NCBI GenBank assembly: GCA_017404585.1
Contig: JAFRCB010000215.1
Location: 1 to 5,199 of the forward strand
DNA: 5,199 nt
Reading direction: 5' to 3'
From: Lachnospiraceae bacterium
GTDB lineage: Bacteria; Bacillota; Clostridia; Lachnospirales; Lachnospiraceae
Each line of letters opens with the position of its first letter. Position 1 is the first letter of the stretch. The translations under genes were made by a program, and so were the position numbers. Below are positions 1 through 5,199 of this stretch, one piece after another. Below the pieces are notes generated by a model. It did no database searches and was not told the origin of the DNA. It was given only the letters and a program-made list of their open reading frames with translations.

Positions 1-3000
1 ACTCTTTCTTCCCGTTCCCGCTGGTATATGAATAGTAGGTATTCCTGTCCAGAGGATCTTTGCCAAGCGCGAGCAGGATCTGCATGAGTCTCGGAATGCT
101 CTCGATCCGGGAAATTCGGGAGACAGCTCCCGAAAAGATCGTCGGCGTGTCACCGCGCACGAGCTCCACATCCAGGATCAGATTGACCAACTTCCCGTAC
201 ATTTTCTCGCACAGTCTATAGAATCGGCAGTTCTTATCTACCGTCCGCTTTTCCATGTCGCAGGGCGCGTATTCCTTCAGGTTCCGGATCGCTGAGATCG
301 TGATATTGGGTCGGAATAGTTCCGCCAGCTCGCCGAGCGCGAACCTAAGGCCTACCATCTCAAAGGCTGCCTTGTATAAAAAATCCTTCGTGATAATGCC
401 GAGTTCATGGGCTTTCACATAGGAATACATCGAAAGAATATTGCGCGAATTGTTGGTGTAATTGACCGTCGGCTCATGCCCGTCGAACCGATACACCTGA
501 TCCACCTGGTAGAGCAGCGGGAATACCGCGCGGAACTCATCGTCATTTTCATAGTGGCATGCACGGGCCAGTATGGAACTGAACTTATTGGTGCGGAGGA
601 AGCAGATCGTCTTCCGCTGCGGGCTGAGATAATTCTCATAGCGGGACGGCACCTTCTCCATCCAGCGGATCTCTTCCGGCAGGCGAATTGCCGCAAGGAC
701 GGCTGCCCGCGCAACCTCGGAAGGAAGAACCAGATGTTTCCTGCTCGAAATAATACCGAAAATCGTCTGATAGATGCTGTGACCGCCGTGGCTGCTAATA
801 TACTTTGGATCATTATAGTGATAGCCTGACCAGGCATTTCCGAAGATAGTCTTCTCCGCCTTCAGGTAAGAGTCCATGTCCTTTACCGTAGTATCATCGA
901 AACCCGTCTCTATAGCATACCGCAGGTTAAAGAACACCTTCGGGTCTTTGATGATCGTGTCATAGACTTCATCCCAGAGCTCAGGGAACGGATAGCGGGT
1001 CCAGTACTCTCCTTTGTAGTCATAATTGGTAACATAAAGTCCGTTCTCGAGCAGCTGCTTATCTCCGTTCGCGCCGGTGTACTCGAGTTTCCCGTGTTCT
1101 ATGACAAATGCACGAATCCTGTCAAAATACCCATCCAGCTCTGTTTCGCTCAGACTGAAGAAATCTTTCAGCAGCTCTTTTTCATCCGGTTCCGCGGCAC
1201 CGGCAAACAGCTTCCTGAGGAACCCTGCTGCCCGTCCGAGCCCGGTCTTTTTTCCTGCTTCGTCCGTGCCGGAAATTCCTCCGGCCTCACCCGAAGACGA
1301 CCCAGACTCTCTCCCCGCTGCATCAATCTTCAAGGTCAGAACCGGCTCGTAACTTGCTGCCGGATCATACAGACCGTAGCCCTTCGTGTTCAGAATATCG
1401 GCCGCACCCGTGCTTCCGGCGATCTCCGCGTACAGGACTTTCTCCTTGTCTGTAAGGCTCTCACTGTTCGGTATGACTTCCGCAAGTAGCGCTGCGGCAT
1501 CTTTCTTCGCACTGTCACTTGCTTCGCTCCGCCTCTTGAGCATATCGAGACCCGCAAGGCGGATCTGCTCCTTTTCGGAGGCGAGAAGCCTTCGGATGCT
1601 CAAAACAAGCTCCGGCTCCTTCTGCTCTTCAAGGAGACTAATGACATGCCGCCTTGTCTCCTCATTCTTAAGGCGCAAATGTTTCTCCAGCCGCTGCACA
1701 TCCCCCTGCGTCAGCGGCAGCCTTTTCAGCATCTGCCAGGCAGCATTTCTGGTATAACTCTCCTTGTCCGCCACATAGTCGATCAGCGCGTCTTTCTGGA
1801 CCTTTGTTTTCGGGTCGTGCAGAAGGACACAGAGGTAGTTCCAGCGGGTGTTGTAATAGGAATCTGTGATGTCCGTAAGGCGCAGGCAGACCTCATCGAT
1901 GAGGTCCATATCCTGCAGTGCGTAGGCAATCATGACCATCCTCTGGGTGAGGTCGCTCTTATCGAGCTCCACGCCGTACCAAGGGAAAATCATCGGCGCA
2001 AACTCGATCTTCCGCTTCTTCATGCCGTCCGCAAGATTTTTGAGGATTCCGTAATGCATTCTTGCCTGCTCTTCACTGTCAAAGATCTCACTGACTTTCA
2101 GCGGGAGGAATTTCAGCTCCTTATCAAATGTACTGTAGACCAGCTTATTATTTTCATCGCGGATGCAGTGCCGGATGACGGTATCCACCGCGTCGTGGTA
2201 AGTGGGCATAAAGGCCGCTGCCATCTGCGGGTCGTCCGGGTAGGTCTCGATTATTTTATTTGCAGCTTTTTCGCTGTGTGGAGAGTACTGCATAAAGCGG
2301 TTGTAATAGGAAATCGTCAGCCGCTGGTTCTTCGTTCCCGTCTCCACGATCTCGAGCATGCGGTCAACCGCGTCCCGCGCTTCATAGAAGCCGAGGGCCC
2401 AGAGCCCGGTGACGATCTTCATGCTGTCTTCGGTCCGGGTCATCTCAAGGGCCTTCGCCCGGTCATTTATTGCCTCATTTATGTCATCAAGAAGCTTTGC
2501 GGAGATCCTGTCCATAGATTCAAGATTGCAGATACCCGTCCACGTCGCAATCGCCCTCTTCACCGCCGAGAACCTCAGCAGATCATTGTCGCAGATAGCC
2601 CCGAGTATGGTCAGAAACGCTTCCGCCCGCCCACAGTCAGCATTCTCGCAGACCGCCTGGCGCACACCTTCCTGGAGCCTCGCAGCGACCAGGAACTTGG
2701 CAAGCAGTTCATGCAGCTCATGATTTTTGGATTTTACAATGCCTCTGATGAGCGGAACAGTGACGATCACCGTATTATTGTCGCTGAGGATCGCCTCCCG
2801 GACAGCCTCTATAATAGCGGCGTCATCCTTATCGATCCTTGCCGCCAGAATATCCTCGAACTGCGCCATATGCAGGTCCCTGGCGAAGCTGTCGCTGCGC
2901 TTGAAGTCGAGTAGTTCCGGGTCGATCGACTCCCCGTCCGCCCGTTTTTCAGTCAGATACTCCAACGGCGTAATGCCATAGATTCCCAGGACCTTATAGG

Positions 3001-3400
3001 CCTGCATGAGTCCGAAAGCGTCCAGGATGTGGGCTCCCGGATCGGCTGTTCTGACGGTCGGTCTGAAGAGGGCTTTTGAGTACTGGAATGCGGCAAATTG
3101 ATCCAGCATGTAGTCAAAGTCCCCCCTGTACTGCTCCGGCACCAGGATATCAATGATTTCTAAGCAGCCGTCATAAATGATCTCCTTCAGAGTCTTACCC
3201 GCTGCAGCTTTTACCTTTTCTCTGCCCCATTTATTGATAACAGGAAAACCGCAGTGAGGATAATTGCTGAAGCTTCGCACTTCGTCAAAGATCTCCTTCT
3301 TCTCCTTTGGGAGCCGGTTGATCTTCTTTTGATGTTCTCTGTTCCACTCTTCGAGCCTTTCTTTCTCCCATTTTGTCCGGGAATTATAATCGTATGCCAT
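1..3400 (-). CDS. DUF4132 (MolR/YehI-like) giant helical-repeat protein, C-terminus cut by window edge
   Basis: The frame is open from ATG at 3400 to base 1, giving 1133 residues without a stop, so the C-terminus lies outside. It starts MAYDYNSRTKWEKERLEE. Landmarks are CGFPVINKWGREKVKAAAG at about residues 50-68, helical HEAT-like stretches at about 190-300 and 530-640, a Ser/Gly/Ala-rich linker at about 694-724, and RYPFPELWDEVYD near 800. The visible end, ALGKDPLDRNTYYSY, precedes the region where the DUF4132 domain proper should lie. Family assignment rests on remembered resemblance to Lachnospiraceae DUF4132 proteins, usually around 1600-1700 residues, so about two thirds is visible. There is no signal peptide or membrane segment, so it is probably cytoplasmic. 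The biochemical role is unknown. E. coli YehI belongs to this family and lies near a MoxR-type ATPase and a VWA protein. GGGAG six bases before ATG 3400 supports this start; an in-frame ATG at 3427 (MTNQRRETEM...) is the alternative, with AGAGGG only three bases away. Confidence 0.88.
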   Translation of the reverse strand, partial: MAYDYNSRTKWEKERLEEWNREHQKKINRLPKEKKEIFDEVRSFSNYPHCGFPVINKWGREKVKAAAGKTLKEIIYDGCLEIIDILVPEQYRGDFDYMLDQFAAFQYSKALFRPTVRTADPGAHILDAFGLMQAYKVLGIYGITPLEYLTEKRADGESIDPELLDFKRSDSFARDLHMAQFEDILAARIDKDDAAIIEAVREAILSDNNTVIVTVPLIRGIVKSKNHELHELLAKFLVAARLQEGVRQAVCENADCGRAEAFLTILGAICDNDLLRFSAVKRAIATWTGICNLESMDRISAKLLDDINEAINDRAKALEMTRTEDSMKIVTGLWALGFYEARDAVDRMLEIVETGTKNQRLTISYYNRFMQYSPHSEKAANKIIETYPDDPQMAAAFMPTYHDAVDTVIRHCIRDENNKLVYSTFDKELKFLPLKVSEIFDSEEQARMHYGILKNLADGMKKRKIEFAPMIFPWYGVELDKSDLTQRMVMIAYALQDMDLIDEVCLRLTDITDSYYNTRWNYLCVLLHDPKTKVQKDALIDYVADKESYTRNAAWQMLKRLPLTQGDVQRLEKHLRLKNEETRRHVISLLEEQKEPELVLSIRRLLASEKEQIRLAGLDMLKRRSEASDSAKKDAAALLAEVIPNSESLTDKEKVLYAEIAGSTGAADILNTKGYGLYDPAASYEPVLTLKIDAAGRESGSSSGEAGGISGTDEAGKKTGLGRAAGFLRKLFAGAAEPDEKELLKDFFSLSETELDGYFDRIRAFVIEHGKLEYTGANGDKQLLENGLYVTNYDYKGEYWTRYPFPELWDEVYDTIIKDPKVFFNLRYAIETGFDDTTVKDMDSYLKAEKTIFGNAWSGYHYNDPKYISSHGGHSIYQTIFGIISSRKHLVLPSEVARAAVLAAIRLPEEIRWMEKVPSRYENYLSPQRKTICFLRTNKFSSILARACHYENDDEFRAVFPLLYQVDQVYRFDGHEPTVNYTNNSRNILSMYSYVKAHELGIITKDFLYKAAFEMVGLRFALGELAELFRPNITISAIRNLKEYAPCDMEKRTVDKNCRFYRLCEKMYGKLVNLILDVELVRGDTPTIFSGAVSRISRIESIPRLMQILLALGKDPLDRNTYYSYTSGNGKKE

Positions 3401-3406
3401 TTCTGT

Positions 3407-3411
3407 CTCCC
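3407..3411 (-). promoter_or_regulatory. Ribosome binding site of the DUF4132 gene
   Basis: The minus strand reads GGGAG followed by six bases (ACAGAA) and then ATG at 3400. This is a well-spaced Shine-Dalgarno site and is the reason for preferring 3400 over the in-frame ATG at 3427. The AGAGGG at 3431-3436 serves the upstream ATG less well because only three bases separate them. Confidence 0.65.
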
Positions 3412-3454
3412 TTCGCTGGTTCGTCATCTTCCCTCTCTCAAACTGCCCGGTGCC

Positions 3455-3568
3455 GGTCGCCAAATCTGACCTGCCAACTGGCAGGCCGCGCCGGTCACCT
3501 GATCTGACCTGCCAACTGACAGACCGCGCCGGTCACCAGGTCTGACCTGCCAACTGGCAGACCGCGCC
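3455..3568 (-). repeat. Three contiguous 38-bp tandem repeats with a conserved hairpin
   Basis: Three head-to-tail copies occupy 3455-3492, 3493-3530 and 3531-3568, between the small-protein stop codon (3571-3573) and the DUF4132 start. Copies differ at only a few positions, mostly around unit bases 5-10, plus one change each in the stem of units 1 and 2. Unit bases 14-33 form an inverted repeat: in the sense (minus) RNA, GGUCUGCC pairs with GGCAGGUC around an AGUU loop, giving 8 bp including G-U wobbles. The stems fall at 3468-3487, 3506-3525 and 3544-3563. No T-run follows, so these are not standard intrinsic terminators. Weak partial matches flank the array (about 3440-3454 and 3569-3585). 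Possible roles are mRNA processing or stability, a translational spacer, or a protein-binding site. The repeat is not recognised as a named family. Confidence 0.93.
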
Positions 3569-3570
3569 TT

Positions 3571-4014
3571 TCACCACATTCGGCCGGCGAGAAATACCAG
3601 CCGTACAAATGTCACTTCGCTCTGATCCTTAAGCGGGATCGTCTCGTCTTTCTTTGTGTACCGCACGCCGTCGGCAAAAAGAGCGACCATCCCGTCTTCG
3701 AAACACTGCACCGCATTCTTTACAGCCGCCTCGGGATCCGCCTTCCGGTCATCCATAGGCTCACCGTATGAGACCTTGCCGGATGCGGCCATGTCTTCCA
3801 GTTGTTCCTCAATCGGCTCTCCGCCTTGTTCGCGTGAAAAAAGACGCAATACTTCTATCGCGTCTTTTCGTTCATTGTATTCTCTTACATTTTGACGGAC
3901 TGTCTCCACAATAAACTCTTCTACCGTCATCGCCAGGTCCGGATATTCACAGCTTCGCTGCATAATCACAGCCTTTTTCCGGGATGCGCTTCTGACATTG
4001 ATTTTGATCTGCAT
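3571..4014 (-). CDS. Small hypothetical protein associated with the DUF4132 gene
   Basis: A 147-residue, charged, cytoplasmic protein starting at ATG 4014 (MQIKINVRSASRKK...) and ending LVFLAGRMW with a TGA stop. The start is supported by GAGGG at 4019-4023, four bases upstream. Residues 1-7 look like a beta strand. Residues 28-47 (AMTVEEFIVETVRQNVREYN) and 95-112 look helical. Residues 117-144 look like paired strands ending IPLKDQSEVTFVRLVFLAG. There are no membrane segments and no catalytic motif that I recognise. I recall similar small proteins next to DUF4132 genes in Lachnospiraceae but cannot name a family. The strand-helix-strand order and the end pattern L-x-D-x-x-E-V-x-F-x-x...AG faintly recall beta-grasp proteins such as ThiS/MoaD, but no terminal Gly-Gly is present, so conjugation or sulfur transfer cannot be claimed. 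It lies between the HEPN-like gene and the DUF4132 gene on the same strand, suggesting an accessory role in the same system. Confidence 0.85.
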   Translation of the reverse strand: MQIKINVRSASRKKAVIMQRSCEYPDLAMTVEEFIVETVRQNVREYNERKDAIEVLRLFSREQGGEPIEEQLEDMAASGKVSYGEPMDDRKADPEAAVKNAVQCFEDGMVALFADGVRYTKKDETIPLKDQSEVTFVRLVFLAGRMW

Positions 4015-4018
4015 AATG

Positions 4019-4023
4019 CCCTC
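4019..4023 (-). promoter_or_regulatory. Ribosome binding site of the small hypothetical gene
   Basis: The minus strand reads GAGGG, then CATT, then ATG at 4014. The spacing is slightly short but acceptable. It supports the full-length start rather than the internal Met18. Confidence 0.55.
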
Positions 4024-4054
4024 GTATATTTATAACTCAAAAGTCATGTCGTAT

Positions 4055-4071
4055 TTACACTAAAAGTGTAA
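4055..4071. promoter_or_regulatory. Perfect 17-bp palindrome, candidate operator
   Basis: TTACACT and AGTGTAA arms, seven bases each, flank a three-base AAA centre. The site lies about 40 bases upstream of the small-protein start and about 46 bases after the HEPN-like stop. No T-run follows the minus-strand copy and the loop would be only three bases, so a dimeric repressor or activator site fits better than a terminator. A TTGGCA hexamer (close to the -35 consensus) abuts it on the minus strand at 4072-4077, but no convincing -10 follows at the right distance. No regulator gene is visible in the window. Confidence 0.5.
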
Positions 4072-4106
4072 TGCCAAATCCCGGAACTGTAAAGGAGCTG
4101 ATGAAT

Positions 4107-4937
4107 CTAATCTCTCCAGGTCAGATCGACCGCTCTCTTAAAATTACTCCTGTTCTCGAGCGGAAGCCTCTGCTCCTTCATGCAGAAGTCAAAAAAATTA
4201 GAGAGCGTATTCTGTGTCAGATTATAAATGAATCGGTTCGGAATAACGAGCTCGTAAAAATCCTCACTCACGATGTTCCCTTCGAATTCATATAATCTGA
4301 CCATATCACGGTAAAACGGTTCATCCCGCCCGTCCTCGATCTCCCACTTATTTTCATTTCCCATACGGCTTAGTTCATGAACCGCTTTGCTTCGCATCTT
4401 ATAGATAAGATGGATCAGCCTGTGGTTCCTTCTGTAATTTTTGGCTTCTTTTCTGCCCTCCTCGCGCCGTATCACAGTCAGTATTTCCTCTGCTTTATTG
4501 GTCCTTATTACCTCAGAGACCTTCTGCCCGTCGAGTGGTCCGAGATCATCTATAGAAACCTCTGTTATCGGCTTAGAAAACTCCGGTTCCGGCATTTCCG
4601 GCCCGGACGCCAGCTCCCGCAGCTTAGGTTCATAATCATAAAAAAGAGTGACCGGTTCCGGCAGCTCCAGATAATCATAGCAATCCTGAAATTTGAGAAT
4701 GAAATCACAAAATGCCTTTGACAGTCCGCTGGTGGGATAATTGGCATACTCCTGCGCAAAGCAGTCAATCAGAGAAAATAAACAGATATTCTTATATACC
4801 CGGTTATTGATGCTCATGGCTTCATCCAGTTCTTTGAATGCAAATGCCCGCATTTTCTCTATTTCCGCTTTGACATATTCTGCTTTATTATAATCAGGCC
4901 TTGCAGCGTGAGGCCACATTATCTTTTTCTCCGGCAC
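4107..4937 (-). CDS. Predicted HEPN-like protein with R-x4-H motif (putative ribonuclease)
   Basis: A 276-residue protein with GTG start at 4937 and TAG stop at 4107-4109. The key signal is IYKMRSKAVHELSRMG at residues 178-193, in which R182 and H187 form the R-x4-H motif of HEPN ribonucleases (R182 codon 4392-4394, H187 codon 4377-4379). The N-terminal half (about 28-100) is helical, with SLIDCFAQEYA followed by a phenylalanine-rich FCDFILKF helix. This resembles HEPN proteins in which the active helix comes late. Residues 105-150 are a Pro/Glu-rich variable stretch. The end contains LVIPNRF, NFFDFC and a final LTWRD. In characterised HEPN enzymes the Arg and His line a metal-independent RNA-cleaving site formed by a dimer; whether this protein cleaves RNA is inferred. 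It could instead be an inactive binding version. AGAGAGG lies nine bases before the GTG; an in-frame ATG at 4919 has GGAG also at nine bases, so the first six residues are uncertain. Confidence 0.87.
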   Translation of the reverse strand: MPEKKIMWPHAARPDYNKAEYVKAEIEKMRAFAFKELDEAMSINNRVYKNICLFSLIDCFAQEYANYPTSGLSKAFCDFILKFQDCYDYLELPEPVTLFYDYEPKLRELASGPEMPEPEFSKPITEVSIDDLGPLDGQKVSEVIRTNKAEEILTVIRREEGRKEAKNYRRNHRLIHLIYKMRSKAVHELSRMGNENKWEIEDGRDEPFYRDMVRLYEFEGNIVSEDFYELVIPNRFIYNLTQNTLSNFFDFCMKEQRLPLENRSNFKRAVDLTWRD

Positions 4938-4946
4938 TTTTTCAAG

Positions 4947-4953
4947 CCTCTCT
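4947..4953 (-). promoter_or_regulatory. Ribosome binding site of the HEPN-like gene
   Basis: The minus strand reads AGAGAGG, nine bases before the GTG start at 4937. A second candidate, GGAG at 4929-4932, lies nine bases before the in-frame ATG at 4919. The frame closes with TAA just upstream (near 4978) and no ATG lies between, so only these two starts are realistic. Confidence 0.5.
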
Positions 4954-5013
4954 TTCTTAAGTCTGCATTTGCACTGTTACTTCGGCTTCCTCCGGTTCAG
5001 GCCGGCAGCAAAG

Positions 5014-5028
5014 TCAGATATAATCTGA
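5014..5028. promoter_or_regulatory. 15-bp palindrome, candidate operator or small hairpin
   Basis: TCAGAT and ATCTGA form six-base arms around an ATA centre. The site is about 77 bases upstream of the HEPN-like start and just past the terminator-like hairpin. On the plus strand it contains a perfect TATAAT, but with no good -35 at the expected distance and no plus-strand gene ahead. It is more likely an operator or RNA element for the HEPN-like gene. Confidence 0.4.
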
Positions 5029-5031
5029 GAA

Positions 5032-5071
5032 AGGAAGCGCATCGGACGTGCTGAGTTCCGTTACGCTTCCT
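5032..5071 (-). terminator. Terminator-like hairpin after the upstream gene
   Basis: AGGAAGCG (5064-5071 read on minus) pairs perfectly with CGCTTCCT (5032-5039). The stem can extend inward through U-G, A-U and a CGGA/TCCG pairing separated by an A-A mismatch. The minus strand continues TTTCTC, a weak U-tract. It begins 54 bases after the TGA of the upstream gene, a normal place for an intrinsic terminator. On the plus strand the stem is followed by GTGCCCTTTTTA. The weak T-run leaves the possibility of leakiness or attenuation. Confidence 0.5.
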
Positions 5072-5090
5072 GTGCCCTTTTTACAGCTCT

Positions 5091-5096
5091 ATTTTA
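5091..5096 (-). promoter_or_regulatory. Possible -10 element upstream of the HEPN-like leader
   Basis: The minus strand reads TAAAAT, five of six matches to the -10 consensus, within an A/T-rich stretch directly after the upstream gene. The hexamers 16-18 bases upstream do not resemble TTGACA, so support is weak. If used, the transcript would begin ahead of the hairpin at 5032-5071 and carry it as a leader. Confidence 0.2.
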
Positions 5097-5125
5097 CTAC
5101 AAATCCATGAATTAATACAGATATT

Positions 5126-5199
5126 TCACTTTTCTCCAAGTACAATCAGATGGTCTTCACCGCTCAGTGAGAGCATATCGTCCAGCGGAAGATTAAAGC
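5126..5199 (-). CDS. C-terminal fragment of an unrecognised upstream gene
   Basis: The last 23 residues are visible, reading FNLPLDDMLSLSGEDHLI then VLGEK, before TGA at 5126-5128; the rest lies beyond the window end. Reality as a gene is supported by the frame staying open to the edge, protein-like composition, and the terminator-like hairpin starting 54 bases after the stop. The ending GEDHLIVLG resembles the last strand of domains such as RCK_C/TrkA-C (pattern G-D-x-L-I-V-x-G), which would suggest an ion transport regulator, but 23 residues are too few to assign this. It is probably a separate transcription unit from the HEPN-like gene. Confidence 0.65.
   Translation of the reverse strand, partial: FNLPLDDMLSLSGEDHLIVLGEK

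Noticed and set aside
407..1489. Several plus- and minus-strand open frames of 90-140 codons
   Set aside because: All overlap the open DUF4132 frame in other phases, and none shows family-like sequence or an upstream ribosome binding site.
1646..2914. A 422-codon open frame on the plus strand
   Set aside because: It lies wholly antisense to the DUF4132 gene, whose minus-strand frame is open over the entire stretch and gives recognisable family sequence. The plus-strand translation has no recognisable domain and lacks a convincing ribosome binding site. It is a codon-bias shadow.
3455..3568. Tandem repeats as a CRISPR array
   Set aside because: The units are contiguous, with no unique spacers between them, and no cas gene is present.
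4119..4133. A further copy of the 38-bp repeat at GGTCAGATCGACC
   Set aside because: Only about a dozen bases resemble the repeat, the match is interrupted, and the segment encodes the conserved-looking C-terminal residues of the HEPN-like protein.
4071..4295. Plus-strand 74-codon frame opposite the end of the HEPN-like gene
   Set aside because: It is antisense to the well-supported HEPN-like C-terminus (LTWRD end), and its start lies inside the palindrome rather than after a ribosome binding site.
5019..5024. Plus-strand TATAAT as a promoter
   Set aside because: The hexamer is perfect, but the -35 region 17 bases upstream (TTCAGG) is poor and no plus-strand gene follows. It is explained equally well as the centre of a palindrome.

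Overview
The window reads as chromosomal DNA from a low-to-middle G+C Firmicute, most likely a Lachnospiraceae-type Clostridia. This is inferred from roughly balanced base composition, purine-rich Shine-Dalgarno sites in front of each gene, and the style of the large protein, which I recognise as the DUF4132 family common in these bacteria. No rRNA, tRNA, insertion sequence, CRISPR array or phage gene is visible.

All genes are on the minus strand, so the window is read from high to low coordinates. At 5126-5199 is the last 23 residues of an unrecognised gene. A 188-base gap follows (4938-5125). It holds a terminator-like hairpin, a 15-bp palindrome and a third sequence element able to compete for one hairpin arm. 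Next is a 276-residue protein (4107-4937) with an R-x4-H motif and helical context typical of HEPN-fold predicted ribonucleases. A 92-base gap with a perfect 17-bp palindrome leads to a 147-residue small protein (3571-4014) of unknown function. Its end has the look of a beta-grasp-type domain, though this is speculative. A 170-base gap then carries three contiguous 38-bp tandem repeats. Each can fold into the same 8-bp stem in the sense RNA. The last gene (1-3400, cut by the window edge) encodes at least 1133 residues of a DUF4132/MolR-like giant protein made of HEAT-like helical repeats, with a Ser/Gly linker at about residues 694-724.

The three complete or near-complete genes share orientation and have gaps of 92 and 170 bases, so they could form one transcription unit or a cluster with internal control points. 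DUF4132 proteins such as E. coli YehI sit in clusters with MoxR-type AAA+ ATPases and VWA proteins. Those partners would be expected downstream, beyond base 1. A HEPN-type protein and a small accessory protein beside such a module suggest a stress-response or conflict (defence-like) system, but this is inference from context only.
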